A stretch of DNA of 64,000 nt from Cupriavidus pauculus. Its GTDB lineage: Bacteria > Pseudomonadota > Gammaproteobacteria > Burkholderiales > Burkholderiaceae. Below are positions 1-10,750 of the stretch, one piece after another. A program made the translations under genes and the position numbers. Positions within the stretch are counted from its first letter, which is position 1; the number at the start of each line of letters is the position of its first letter. The stretch is taken from NCBI RefSeq assembly GCF_008693385.1, contig NZ_CP044065.1, forward strand, positions 1,860,001 through 1,924,000. The letters are read 5' to 3'. Under the pieces are notes generated by a model, which worked only from the letters and a program-made list of their open reading frames with translations, was not told the origin of the DNA and ran no database searches.

Positions 1-1
1 G

Positions 2-58
2 CCGGACGAGGTGCTCGATGCGTTGGGAGCGTTTGCGCGGCGGGTGCAGGGCCGTTGA
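2..58 (+). CDS. C-terminal end of an unidentified protein (partial)
   Basis: An open frame enters from the left edge and closes with TGA at 56-58. It gives an 18-residue tail, PDEVLDALGAFARRVQGR. The tail is amphipathic and would suit an alpha-helical C-terminus, but it is too short to assign a family. Its stop lies 28 bases from the stop of the convergent BrkB-family gene, with no obvious terminator between them. Only the frame and the stop can be supported. Confidence 0.5.
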   Translation, partial: PDEVLDALGAFARRVQGR

Positions 59-85
59 GCGTCGCGCCCGCGCCGTTCGATGCGC

Positions 86-2478
<2,393 letters not shown>

Positions 2479-2496
2479 GCCGGAGACAACCGCCCG

Positions 2497-3930
2497 ATGC
2501 CCGCCGCCAAACCCGATTCGTTCCTCGACCTCTGCCGCGCCGCCATCGGTCCGCAGCATGTATTGACCGAGACCGAGGACAAGGCCCCCTTCCTCACCGA
2601 CTGGCGCCGCCGCTACACCGGCGATGCGCTGGCCGTCCTGCGGCCCGGCAGCACGCAGGAGGTGGCCGCGGTCGTGCATGCCTGTCATGCGCATGGCATG
2701 GCGATCGTGCCGCAGGGCGGCAATACCGGCCTTTGTGGCGGCGCCACGCCGGCGGCTGGCGAAGCGGCCGCGAACGGCGTGGTCGTGCTGTCGCTGCAGC
2801 GGCTCAACCGCGTGCGGCAAGTAGATCCGCTCAACAACACGGTGACCGTGGAAGCGGGCGTGATCCTGCAGCAGTTGCAGGACGCGGCGCGCGAGCACGA
2901 CCGGCTGTTTCCGCTGAGTCTGGCGGCCGAAGGCAGCTGCACGATCGGCGGGAATCTGTCGACGAATGCCGGCGGCACGGGCGTGCTCCGCTATGGCAAT
3001 ACGCGCGACCTGTGCCTCGGGCTCGAGGTGGTCACGGCCACGGGCGAGATCTGGGATGGGCTGCGGGGATTGCGCAAGGACAATACGGGGTACGACCTGC
3101 GCGATCTGTTCATCGGGGCCGAGGGCACGCTCGGGATCATTACCGCTGCGGTCATGAAGCTCTATCCGGCGCCGCGCGCGCGCGTGACGGCGCTGGCCGC
3201 GCTCCAGAGTCCGCGCGACGCGCTCGCGCTGCTCTCCATCGCGCAATCGCATGCGGGTTCCATGCTGACGGGCTTCGAACTGATGTCCGAGCTCTGCATG
3301 ACGCTGGTCACGCGGCATTATCCGCAGCTGCGCTATCCGTTCGCGCAGGCGTATCCGCAGCTCGTGCTGCTGGAGCTCTCCGATAGCGAGAGCGAGGAAC
3401 ATGCGCGCGCGATCTTCGAGACGATGATGACTGCCGCGTTCGACGCGGGTGTGGTGATCGATGCGGTGGTGGCGGAGTCCGTGCAGCAGTCACGCGATTT
3501 CTGGAACCTGCGCGAGCATATTCCGCTGGCGCAGGTCGAGGAAGGCAAGAACATCAAGCACGATATCGCGGTGCCGATCTCGCGGGTGGCGGAGTTCATC
3601 GAGACCACGGACGATTTGCTGCAGACCGTGTTTCCGGGCGCGCGCATGGTCACGTTCGGGCATCTCGGCGATGGCAACCTGCACTACAACGTGTCGCCGC
3701 CCGAGGGCGGGGACCACGATGCGTTCCTGGCGAACCAGGACACGGTGAACCGGATCGTGCACGACAGCGTGCACCGCTTCAACGGCTCGATCTCGGCCGA
3801 GCACGGGCTCGGGCAGCTCAAGCTTGGGGAGAATGCGCGCTACAAGAGCGGGGTGGAGCTTGCCCTCATGCGCGCGATCAAGCAGACGTTCGATCCGCGG
3901 GGACTGATGAATCCGGGGAAGGTGGTCTGA
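2497..3930 (+). CDS. FAD-binding 2-hydroxyacid dehydrogenase (GlcD/D2HGDH type)
   Basis: The 477-residue flavoprotein has a PCMH-type FAD domain at about residues 40-220, with PQGGNTGLCGGATP and GNLSTNAGGTGVLRYG. A FAD-oxidase C-terminal domain follows, with the metal/substrate signature GHLGDGNLHYNV and the closing AEHGLGQLK. The family oxidises D-2-hydroxyacids such as D-lactate, glycolate or D-2-hydroxyglutarate and passes electrons to quinone or ETF. The single-subunit form next to wrbA looks most like D-2-hydroxyglutarate/D-lactate dehydrogenases, but the substrate cannot be fixed from sequence. A GGAG ribosome site precedes the ATG, and the DUF2069 stop is 18 bases upstream, so it may be the third gene of the wrbA operon. 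Confidence 0.9.
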   Translation: MPAAKPDSFLDLCRAAIGPQHVLTETEDKAPFLTDWRRRYTGDALAVLRPGSTQEVAAVVHACHAHGMAIVPQGGNTGLCGGATPAAGEAAANGVVVLSLQRLNRVRQVDPLNNTVTVEAGVILQQLQDAAREHDRLFPLSLAAEGSCTIGGNLSTNAGGTGVLRYGNTRDLCLGLEVVTATGEIWDGLRGLRKDNTGYDLRDLFIGAEGTLGIITAAVMKLYPAPRARVTALAALQSPRDALALLSIAQSHAGSMLTGFELMSELCMTLVTRHYPQLRYPFAQAYPQLVLLELSDSESEEHARAIFETMMTAAFDAGVVIDAVVAESVQQSRDFWNLREHIPLAQVEEGKNIKHDIAVPISRVAEFIETTDDLLQTVFPGARMVTFGHLGDGNLHYNVSPPEGGDHDAFLANQDTVNRIVHDSVHRFNGSISAEHGLGQLKLGENARYKSGVELALMRAIKQTFDPRGLMNPGKVV

Positions 3931-3956
3931 GCCCGCTGCGCGCGCTCACCCGGCCC

Positions 3957-4075
3957 AAAGGCGCCCTCACCCCCGGCCCCTCTCCCCTGGGGAGAGGGGA
4001 GCAAACCTAAAACAATCAGTTCTCTCCCCCTCTCCCCCGGCCCCTCTCCCCCAAGGGGGAGAGGGGAGCAAACCC
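3957..4075. repeat. Two copies of a G/C-rich palindromic repeat (REP-like) between convergent genes
   Basis: Perfect inverted repeats CCCCTCTCCCC/GGGGAGAGGGG occur at 3977-3987/3989-3999. CCCCTCTCCCCC/GGGGGAGAGGGG occur at 4041-4052/4055-4066. Each is preceded by CCCGG and followed by GAGCAAACC, so the unit is repeated in tandem about 65 bases apart. A related hairpin lies at 35171-35199. Such CTCTCCCC palindromes are common extragenic repeats in proteobacteria. Here they sit between convergent genes and may also act as bidirectional transcription stops. Confidence 0.75.
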
Positions 4076-4090
4076 TCAATCGCGAGGGTC

Positions 4091-4402
4091 TCAATGCCGC
4101 GTCAGCTGCGAGGCCTGGCCGTCGAACAGTTCGGCGCATAACGCCTCCCCCTCCTCCGTCAGGTGCGCGGTGCCGCGTCCTTCCTCGTCCATCGTCGTCT
4201 CCGCCAGCTCGAGTTGCTCGAGCTGGGTCAGCACGCGGCGCAGGACGCTCATCTGTACGCCCGCGCGCTTGCTGATGCGCGCCAGCGACCAGCGTTTGCC
4301 GTCCGTCTCCTGGCTGGCCGTCCATAGCACCTGGAGGATACCGGCGACCGCCGGGTCCATGTCCTCCGCGCCAGTCTCTTCTGCCGGGGTCTGGTCTTCC
4401 AT
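4091..4402 (-). CDS. Small winged-helix-like protein of unknown function
   Basis: The 103-residue product begins MEDQTPAEETGAEDMDP with an acidic N-terminus. A predicted helix-turn-helix follows (RWSLARISKRAGVQMSVLRRVLTQLEQL, about residues 37-64), then a short wing with ETTMDEEGRGTAHLTEEG. The fold resembles the DNA-binding core of MarR/ArsR proteins without a dimerisation extension. A GGAG site lies just before the ATG at 4402. It starts 20 bases after the stop of the MocR-type regulator and is probably cotranscribed with it. I do not recognise a named family. A small DNA-binding regulator is the best inference. Confidence 0.7.
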   Translation of the reverse strand: MEDQTPAEETGAEDMDPAVAGILQVLWTASQETDGKRWSLARISKRAGVQMSVLRRVLTQLEQLELAETTMDEEGRGTAHLTEEGEALCAELFDGQASQLTRH

Positions 4403-4422
4403 GTTGTTGTCTCCGCTCTGGG

Positions 4423-5868
4423 TTATCCGGACATCTCCTGCACCGGCCCCGTGCGCGCCTGCTGCGATGCCACAAGCTTGCCCAGCGTCACCACGGCCGC
4501 CTCGATCTCGGGCGTCCAGGCCGCGCTGTAATTGAGCCGGATGCAGTTCGTATAGGTCGGTACCGCCGAGAACATATGCCCCGGCGCCACCGTGATCTTG
4601 CGCTCCAATGCCGCGTGATACAACACCATCGCATCCACGCCCTCGGGTAGCTGCACCCACATCACATAGCCCCCCGTGGGCCGCGACGTGCTGGTGCCGG
4701 GCGGGAAGAAGCGCCGCACCGCGGCGGCCATGATGTCGGCCTGCTGCGCATAGGCCTTGCGCACGCGTCGCAGGTGGAAGTCATAGCCGTCGTTCTTGAG
4801 GAACTCGGCAATGGCCAGTTGCGGAATGGCGGGCGTGGTCAGCGTGTTCAGGAACTTGAGGCGCTCCACGGTCTCGCGGTACCGCCCCGGCAGCGCCCAG
4901 CCGATGCGCCACGCATTGGTCAGCGTCTTCGAGAACGACGCGCAATGCAGCACGATGCCCTTCGTATCGTAGGCCTTCAGCGAAGTCGGGTGCGCATCGC
5001 CGTAATAGAGCTCGCCATAGACGTCGTTCTCGATGACCGGAATATCGCGCTCGGTGAGCAGCGCCACGAGCTGCCGCTTGCGCTCGTCGGGCATCTGGAA
5101 ACCGAGCGGATTCTGGAAATTCGGCATGACCATGCATGCCTTGATGTTCCGCTCGTCGATGAGCCGCATCAGCGACGGCAGGTCCATGCCCTCCACGGGA
5201 TCGGTCGGCACCTCCACCGCGCGCATGCCCAGCCGCTCGATCGCGTGCAGCATCGCGTAGTAGGTCGGCGACTCCACGGCGATGGCATCGCCGGGCTTGG
5301 CCACCGCCTGCAGGCACAGGTTGATCGCCTCGGTCGCGCCGATGGTGATGATGATCTCGTTGGGATCGACCGTATAGCCGTTCTCCAGATACCGCCGCGT
5401 GATCTGGCGAATCAGCTGCGGCTGGCCCGGCGGCAGATCGTCGAGCACGCTCCACGTCGCGTAGCGGCGCCCGATATTGTTGGCGTACTGGTTGATGCGC
5501 TGCCATGGAAACAGCGTGGGATCGGGATACGGCGACCCGAGCGCGATGGCCTCGTCCGACCGGATCGAACGCAGCGTGGACAGCACCATGCCGCTCACAT
5601 CCACGGCCGACGGCCGCGGATCGGGCCGCGACGGCCGCAGCTCGACGGGTGGCTCCTCGCGCCGCGCGCGCACGAAATAGCCCGATTGCGGACGGCTCTC
5701 GATGATCCCCCGGCTCTCCAGCAGCACGTAGGCGCGGATGACGGTCGTGATGCTGAGCCGATGATGCTGGCTGGCCTGCCGTACCGACGGAATCCGCTCC
5801 CCGGGCAACAGCACGCCCTGCTGCACCAGCGCCTCGATGTCCGTCGCAAGCTTCTCGTATAGGTTCAC
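4423..5868 (-). CDS. MocR-type transcription factor (GntR HTH fused to PLP aminotransferase fold)
   Basis: The 481-residue product, starting at GTG (VNLYEKLATDIEAL), is usual MocR/PdxR length. Residues 1-75 form the GntR winged helix (GERIPSVRQASQHHRLSITTVIRAY). After a linker, residues 105-475 are an aminotransferase class I fold with TIGATEAINL, MPNFQNPLG and ENDVYGELYY. The Schiff-base lysine is K314 in SFSKT. Such proteins sense PLP or an amino-compound adduct and regulate amino acid or vitamin genes. No classical target gene is adjacent; the divergent side is the molybdenum cluster read in the same direction. Upstream ATGs in the same frame would run into the moeA-like gene, so the GTG at the start of the GntR fold is preferred. 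Confidence 0.88.
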   Translation of the reverse strand: MNLYEKLATDIEALVQQGVLLPGERIPSVRQASQHHRLSITTVIRAYVLLESRGIIESRPQSGYFVRARREEPPVELRPSRPDPRPSAVDVSGMVLSTLRSIRSDEAIALGSPYPDPTLFPWQRINQYANNIGRRYATWSVLDDLPPGQPQLIRQITRRYLENGYTVDPNEIIITIGATEAINLCLQAVAKPGDAIAVESPTYYAMLHAIERLGMRAVEVPTDPVEGMDLPSLMRLIDERNIKACMVMPNFQNPLGFQMPDERKRQLVALLTERDIPVIENDVYGELYYGDAHPTSLKAYDTKGIVLHCASFSKTLTNAWRIGWALPGRYRETVERLKFLNTLTTPAIPQLAIAEFLKNDGYDFHLRRVRKAYAQQADIMAAAVRRFFPPGTSTSRPTGGYVMWVQLPEGVDAMVLYHAALERKITVAPGHMFSAVPTYTNCIRLNYSAAWTPEIEAAVVTLGKLVASQQARTGPVQEMSG

Positions 5869-5909
5869 CGCCTGCCAGCCTTTCCACTGAGTCAATGACG
5901 GCCAGCCGT

Positions 5910-5924
5910 CACCCCCATGGGGTG
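5910..5924. terminator. Short hairpin after the moeA-like gene
   Basis: CACCCC (5910-5915), loop CAT, GGGGTG (5919-5924), just downstream of the moeA-like stop codon on the minus strand. No T-run follows, so it is only a weak candidate for transcription termination or mRNA end stabilisation ahead of the MocR gene. Confidence 0.3.
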
Positions 5925-5926
5925 CC

Positions 5927-6808
5927 TCAGCACAGCCAACGGCTGAGATCGTAATACGGAACGCGGACTTGTGTCCTCTCGGACATATGCGGAGCGATGC
6001 GGACCAGGCCCGACGCATCGCCGAGCGTCGCGAGGGAGCCATCCGGCCGGGTATCGGCGCGCACCCAATCGGTGCCATCGGCGGCCGTGGCGCGCTCGAC
6101 GCGCCAGAACGCATCGCCCTCGCCATGCTGCGGCACGGCAAAACCGGGCGCCACCCGGCTGACGGGCGGATAGATCGACGCGCGGCCCTGCATGCGGCGC
6201 AGCATCGGCGTGACCAGCAGGACGAACGTCACATAGGCGGCGGCCGCGTCGGCGGGCAGGCAGACCAGCGGACGGTCGCGCAGCCGTCCCAGCAGGACAG
6301 CGCGGCCGGGGTTCATATCGACCTGCCGGCACAGCAGCTCGCCACCGGCGGCGACCAGCGCCGCGGCAAACCGCTGCGGGGCGCCGCTGACGAACACCAC
6401 GTCGCACTCGCCTTCTTCGACCAGATCGACCAGCGCGTCGTGCAGACGGGCCCCATCCTCGGCGACGTGGCCGCGCCGGCGCACCACGGCGCCGAGCGAG
6501 TGGACCAGCGCCTCGAGCATCGGCCCGTTGGCGTCGGGCGCGTGCTCGGTGGGCGCCTCGCCCACGCGCAGCAACGCAACCTCGATCAGCCGGTACACGG
6601 GCACCTCGACATACCCCTGCGCGGCCAGCGCGGCGATATGGCCGGGCTGCAGCAACGTGCCCGCACCGGGCAGCGGTTCGCCGGTCCGGGAAACGAGGTC
6701 GTCCGCGAGCACGCGGCCGGCCGCGAGTTCGAGCCAGACTTGTTCGGACTCGCGCACGGGCGCCACGCTCGCGGCAAAGCGGGCCTGGGCTTCATCGAAC
6801 TTCAGCAT
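5927..6808 (-). CDS. Shortened MoeA-like molybdopterin-binding protein
   Basis: The product has 293 residues against about 400 for MoeA. The N-terminal segment (MLKFDEAQARFAA...LAAGRVLADDLVSRTGEPLPGAG) matches MoeA domain I. Next comes a hinge (VPVYRLIEVALLRVGE) leading into a MoaB/MogA-like MPT-binding domain with DANGPMLEAL and CDVVFVSGA. The whole MoeA domain II, with its usual RTGD/GADAVV region, is missing. The SGGxSxGxxD loop is reduced to SGAPQRF. MoeA inserts molybdate into adenylated molybdopterin, and the lost motifs make that activity doubtful. It starts nine bases after moaB, whose TAG stop forms part of the AGGAG ribosome site. Its role is probably tied to cofactor handling for the linked YdeP-like enzyme. 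Confidence 0.75.
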   Translation of the reverse strand: MLKFDEAQARFAASVAPVRESEQVWLELAAGRVLADDLVSRTGEPLPGAGTLLQPGHIAALAAQGYVEVPVYRLIEVALLRVGEAPTEHAPDANGPMLEALVHSLGAVVRRRGHVAEDGARLHDALVDLVEEGECDVVFVSGAPQRFAAALVAAGGELLCRQVDMNPGRAVLLGRLRDRPLVCLPADAAAAYVTFVLLVTPMLRRMQGRASIYPPVSRVAPGFAVPQHGEGDAFWRVERATAADGTDWVRADTRPDGSLATLGDASGLVRIAPHMSERTQVRVPYYDLSRWLC

Positions 6809-6817
6809 CGCACGCTC

Positions 6818-7321
6818 CTAGCGGAAACCGGAGGCGAAATTGCAGGGCCGCGTGCGGCTGTCCAGCTGCGCGCGCAGCAGGCCGTTCCACGCGGTCAGGC
6901 ACGAATCCTCCGAGCCCGGCACGCAGAAGACGATGCGGCCGTTGGCCGTGCCCGCCAGCGCGCGCGACTGCATCGCGGAGCCGCCGACGGTCTGGTACGA
7001 CAGCGAGCGAAACAGTTCGCCAAAGCCGTCGATCTCGCGATCGAACAGCGGCCGCACGGCTTCCGGCAGCGCGTTCCTCTCGTGAAAGCCCGTGCCGCCG
7101 TTGGTGAGGATGATCTGGATATCGTCCGCGACGATCCAGTCGCTGAGCACGCGGCGGATCTGATAGCGGTTGTCCGGCACGATCGCGCGCCGCACGCAGC
7201 GGTGGCCGTCCTCGGCCAGCAGCCGCGCGAGCAGGTCGCCCGACGTGTCGTTATCGGCTGTGCGCTTGTCGCTGACGGTGAGGACCGCGCAGGCCAGCGA
7301 AAGGCGATGATCGAGGGCCAT
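6818..7321 (-). CDS. moaB: Molybdenum cofactor biosynthesis protein B
   Basis: The 167-residue product matches the MoaB/MogA fold. It has the first strand ACAVLTVSDKRT, the MPT-binding loop LTNGGTGFHERN and the later GSAMQSRALAGTANGRIVFCVPGS segment with PGS. MoaB-type proteins adenylate molybdopterin before metal insertion. It sits between fdhD (15-base gap) and the moeA-like gene (9-base gap), so the four-gene set fdhF-like/fdhD/moaB/moeA-like is read as one unit. The function fits maturation of the neighbouring bis-molybdopterin oxidoreductase. Confidence 0.92.
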   Translation of the reverse strand: MALDHRLSLACAVLTVSDKRTADNDTSGDLLARLLAEDGHRCVRRAIVPDNRYQIRRVLSDWIVADDIQIILTNGGTGFHERNALPEAVRPLFDREIDGFGELFRSLSYQTVGGSAMQSRALAGTANGRIVFCVPGSEDSCLTAWNGLLRAQLDSRTRPCNFASGFR

Positions 7322-7336
7322 GATGGAACTCCTGTG

Positions 7337-8206
7337 TCAGCGCCCGCCTGGCGCGCGCGTGTATTCGACGTAGCCGTCCTTGCGGCAGAAACTGAGCAGG
7401 CGCACGCCCGCCATCTCGGCGATGCGGATGGCCAGCGACGTCGGCGCCGAGATCGTGGCCACCAGCTGGATGTTCATGCGCGCGGCCTTGCGCACGAGCT
7501 CGTAGCTCGCGCGGCTGGACAGGAACACGAAGCCGTCGTCGAGCGGCACGCGCGCGCTGGCCAGATGGCCGATCAGCTTGTCCAGCCCGTTATGGCGCCC
7601 CACGTCCTCGAAGACGTAGCGCACCGAGCCATCGGCACCGCACCACGCGGCCGCATGCACGCCGCCCGTGGCGCGCATCAGCGTCTGCCAGGCGGGCAGT
7701 TCCGCCGCGGCGCGTTCGATCATGTCGCGCGTGGGTTCCAGCACCGCGCGCGGCGCGGCAATCGGCACCGGCTGCAGGTCCAGCAGCTCGATGCTCTCGA
7801 TGCCGCAGACACCGCAGCCCGTGCGGCCGGCCATGGCGCGGCGGTGCTCCTTCATGGCCATGAACGCGCGCTGGCTGATCCGCATCTGGACTTCGAAGCT
7901 GTCGCAGCCTTCGACGACTTCGACCTCGTAGATCTCGGACGCGCTATCGACGATGCCTTCGGTCAGCGAGAAGCCGATCGCGAACGCCTCGAGGTCGCGC
8001 GGCGTCGCCATCATGACGGCATGGGAAATATCGTTGTAGACCAGCGCGACCGGAACTTCCTCGGCCACGTTGTCCTCGCCCTCGGTGGCCACGCCGGCCT
8101 TGTGGCGGACGATGCCGCGCTCGACGAAGCCGGGCCGCTCGCCCGACGAGGCGTCGAAATCTGGCGGGGAAACGGAGACTGGAGGGGACGGTTCGGTGGA
8201 CGTCAT
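7337..8206 (-). CDS. fdhD: Formate dehydrogenase accessory sulfurtransferase FdhD
   Basis: The 289-residue product carries the CGxC motif in RTGCGVCG (C131, C134), through which FdhD passes sulfur from IscS to the molybdenum cofactor of formate dehydrogenases. Other family marks are TPRDLEAFAIGFSLTEGI, EDVGRHNGLDKLIG and SSRASYELVRKAA. I placed the start at the ATG giving MTSTEPSPPVSV. An ATG 24 bases upstream (MPSACENP) is also possible but has no better ribosome site. The gene follows the YdeP-like oxidoreductase and precedes moaB, which supports a dedicated sulfuration step for that enzyme. Confidence 0.93.
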   Translation of the reverse strand: MTSTEPSPPVSVSPPDFDASSGERPGFVERGIVRHKAGVATEGEDNVAEEVPVALVYNDISHAVMMATPRDLEAFAIGFSLTEGIVDSASEIYEVEVVEGCDSFEVQMRISQRAFMAMKEHRRAMAGRTGCGVCGIESIELLDLQPVPIAAPRAVLEPTRDMIERAAAELPAWQTLMRATGGVHAAAWCGADGSVRYVFEDVGRHNGLDKLIGHLASARVPLDDGFVFLSSRASYELVRKAARMNIQLVATISAPTSLAIRIAEMAGVRLLSFCRKDGYVEYTRAPGGR

Positions 8207-8339
8207 CGGGTTCTCGCATGCAGAAGGCATGGATCCATGGTATCCGACCTTGACCGGGGAGAGGCGTACAGTTGCGCGGCCGCCGCCCGATGACAGCATC
8301 GGGCGGACATCGGCCTGACATCGGGCGGACCCGAGCGCG
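8207..8339. other. Intergenic spacer between the YdeP-like gene and fdhD with a GTACAGTTG motif
   Basis: The 133-base spacer holds GTACAGTTGCGC at 8266-8277. It matches GTACAGTTGTGC at 10770-10781, upstream of the YdeP-like gene, at 11 of 12 positions. No hairpin with a T-run is visible. The shared motif may be a binding site giving fdhD its own regulated start, but this is inference from only two copies. Confidence 0.35.
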
Positions 8340-10652
8340 TCAGGCCTGCAGCGCGGCCCGGCGCAGCAGCACGGGAATCGACTTGGAGGTCGGGGTGCCG
8401 GAACGGTCGCCGATGCTTTCCAGCGGCACCAGCGGGTTGGTTTCCGGGTAGTACGCGCCCAGGCAACCGGCGGGAATGTCGTAGTCCACGAGCAGGAAGT
8501 CCTGCGCATGGCGTTCGATGCCATCGTCCCACACGGACGTGATATCGACGCGCTCGCCCGCGGCAAAGCCCAGGCGCTCGCGGTCGGCCGCATTGATGAA
8601 CACCACGCGGCGCAGCCCGAACACGCCGCGATAGCGGTCGTCGAGGCCGTAGATCGTCGTGTTGTACTGGTCGTGCGAACGCGTGGTCATCATGACCATC
8701 AGGTCCTCGCCGTACTTCTCGCGCGCGCGCTTGATCGGCGTGTCCTTGTCGATCGCATGCACGAGGAACGTGGCCTTGCCCGACTCGGTGCGCCAGATGC
8801 GGTTGCGCGAGGCGGGCGTCAGGTGGAAGCCGCCCGGCTTCGCCACACGCGCGTTGTAATCCTCGAAGCCCGGAATCACCTTCTCGATGGCATCGCGGAT
8901 GCGGCTGTAATCGCTCGCATACCACTTCCAGTCGACCTTGTCCGAGCCGAGCGTGGCCGCGGCCATGCCCGCGACGATCGCGGTCTCGGACATCAGGTCC
9001 GGCGACGCGGGCTTGTTCATGCCGTACGACATATGGACCATGCAGACCGAGTCCTCGACGGTCACGCCCTGCGGCACGCCGTCCTGCAGGTCGATCTCGG
9101 TCCGGCCCATCGTCGGCAGGATCAGCGCGTCCCCATCCATGATCAGATGGCTGCGGTTCAGCTTGGTCGCGATATTGACCACGAGGTCGCAGTTGCGCAG
9201 CGCTTGCCACGTGCGCGGCGTGTCCGGCGTGGCCATCGCGAAGTTGCCGCCCAGGCCGATAAAGACCTTCGTGCGGCCGTCGAGCATCGCCTGGATGGCG
9301 CCCACGACGTCCTGGCCATGGTGGCGCGGCGGCTCGAACTGGAACACCTCGCCCAGCCGGTCGAGGAACTCCTCGCTCGGCTGTTCCTCGATGCCGACGG
9401 TGCGATCGCCCTGCACGTTCGAGTGACCGCGCACGGGCATCAGGCCCGCGCCGGGGCGGCCGATATTGCCGCGCAGCATCATCACGTTGGACAGCATCTG
9501 GATCGTGCGGACCGAGTTCTTGTGTTGGGTGATGCCCATGCCCCAGCACGAGATGACGCGCGGGCTCTTGACGTACACGTCCGCCAGCGCGTCGATGTCC
9601 TCGCGGGGCACGCCCGACTCGGCCACGATATCGGCCCAGCTCTCGGCGCGCAGGTCTTCGATGAACGCGTCGAAGCCGGACGTATGGGTCTCGATGAAAT
9701 CGACGTCGATGACACGCGGGGCGCCGGCCGCGATGGCCGCGTCGTCGAGTTCCACGACGCGCTTGCCCAGGCCCTTGATCAGCGCGAAGTCACCGGCCAG
9801 CTTCGGCGTGACGAACATCGATGCGATCTGCGTGCTGGAACCCGTGAGCATTTCGCTCGGGTGCTGCGGGCTTGCAAAGCGTTGCAGGCCACGTTCCTTC
9901 AGCGGATTGATCGACACGATGGTCGTGCCGCGGCGCGCCGCCTCGCGCAGCTCGCCGAGCATGCGCGGGTGGTTGGTCGCCGGGTTCTGGCCGAAGATCA
10001 TGATCGTGTCGGCGTGCTCGAAGTCGTCCAGCAGCACCGTGGCCTTGCCCACGCCCACCGTCACCGGCAGGCCACGGCTCGTGGCCTCGTGGCACATGTT
10101 CGAGCAGTCGGGGAAATTGTTCGTACCGTACATGCGCACGAACAGCTGGAACAGGAAGGCGGCCTCGTTGCTCGCGCGGCCCGACGTGTAAAACGTGGCG
10201 GCGTCGGGGTTCGGCAGCTTGCGCAGATGACGCGCGATCAGCTGGAACGCGTCGTTCCATGCTATCGGCACGTACTTGTCGGTCTGCTTGTCGTAGACCA
10301 TCGGATGCGTGAGCCGGCCATGCTGCTCGAGCTCGTAGTCCGATTGCTTCAGCAGATCAGTGACCTTGTGCTGGGCGAAGAAGGCTGGCGTGACGCGCTT
10401 GCTGGTCGCCTCCGCGGCCACGGCCTTGACGCCGTTTTCGCAGAATTCGAACGTCGAGGCGTGCTGGCGATCGGGCCAGGCACAGCCGGGGCAGTCGAAA
10501 CCGTCCGGCTGGTTTTGCTTGAACAGCAGCTTGTATTTGCCGCCGGCCACCTTTTCCTTGACCAGATTGATGGCGACGTACTTGAGGGCACCCCAGCCGC
10601 CGGCCGGGTGCGTGTAGGGGGCCACATGGCCCTTTTCTGGGGTGTTGCTCAT
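8340..10652 (-). CDS. FdhF/YdeP family molybdopterin oxidoreductase
   Basis: The 770-residue product has the length and order of E. coli YdeP (about 760). N-terminal cysteines occur at C54, C57 (DCPGCAWPD) and C71. The molybdopterin domain begins near residue 115 with HPMVYDKQTDKY, TFYTSGRASNEAA and CSNMCHEATS (C183, C187). A C-terminal MPT-binding domain follows, with TTRSHDQYNTTIYGLDDRYRG. There is no twin-arginine signal, so it is probably cytoplasmic. The family is related to formate dehydrogenase H, but the electron partner and substrate are unresolved; YdeP is linked to acid resistance in E. coli. A 180-base AT-rich upstream region with repeated ACTGTAC half-sites suggests specific regulation. 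It heads the fdhD-moaB-moeA-like cluster. Confidence 0.88.
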   Translation of the reverse strand: MSNTPEKGHVAPYTHPAGGWGALKYVAINLVKEKVAGGKYKLLFKQNQPDGFDCPGCAWPDRQHASTFEFCENGVKAVAAEATSKRVTPAFFAQHKVTDLLKQSDYELEQHGRLTHPMVYDKQTDKYVPIAWNDAFQLIARHLRKLPNPDAATFYTSGRASNEAAFLFQLFVRMYGTNNFPDCSNMCHEATSRGLPVTVGVGKATVLLDDFEHADTIMIFGQNPATNHPRMLGELREAARRGTTIVSINPLKERGLQRFASPQHPSEMLTGSSTQIASMFVTPKLAGDFALIKGLGKRVVELDDAAIAAGAPRVIDVDFIETHTSGFDAFIEDLRAESWADIVAESGVPREDIDALADVYVKSPRVISCWGMGITQHKNSVRTIQMLSNVMMLRGNIGRPGAGLMPVRGHSNVQGDRTVGIEEQPSEEFLDRLGEVFQFEPPRHHGQDVVGAIQAMLDGRTKVFIGLGGNFAMATPDTPRTWQALRNCDLVVNIATKLNRSHLIMDGDALILPTMGRTEIDLQDGVPQGVTVEDSVCMVHMSYGMNKPASPDLMSETAIVAGMAAATLGSDKVDWKWYASDYSRIRDAIEKVIPGFEDYNARVAKPGGFHLTPASRNRIWRTESGKATFLVHAIDKDTPIKRAREKYGEDLMVMMTTRSHDQYNTTIYGLDDRYRGVFGLRRVVFINAADRERLGFAAGERVDITSVWDDGIERHAQDFLLVDYDIPAGCLGAYYPETNPLVPLESIGDRSGTPTSKSIPVLLRRAALQA

Positions 10653-10750
10653 AACGGGGGGCGACTTCCTCGGACTCCGCGCGGAGCTCGATTCGGCCCC
10701 GCGACATGAGGGGTAGCCTATGGGACTGGAGGGGTGCGGGGAGCACACAG

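Noticed and set aside
3957..4075. CRISPR-like array
   Set aside because: There are only two palindromic units of different internal sequence and no spacers of constant size; they fit REP-type repeats.
5969..8293. A 774-codon rightward open frame over moeA-like, moaB and fdhD
   Set aside because: It is antisense to three well-supported genes, is rich in Arg, His, Gln and Ala as expected of GC-rich shadow frames, and has no domain.
8508..10709. A 733-codon rightward open frame
   Set aside because: Mirror frame of the YdeP-like gene with low-complexity composition and no ribosome site.
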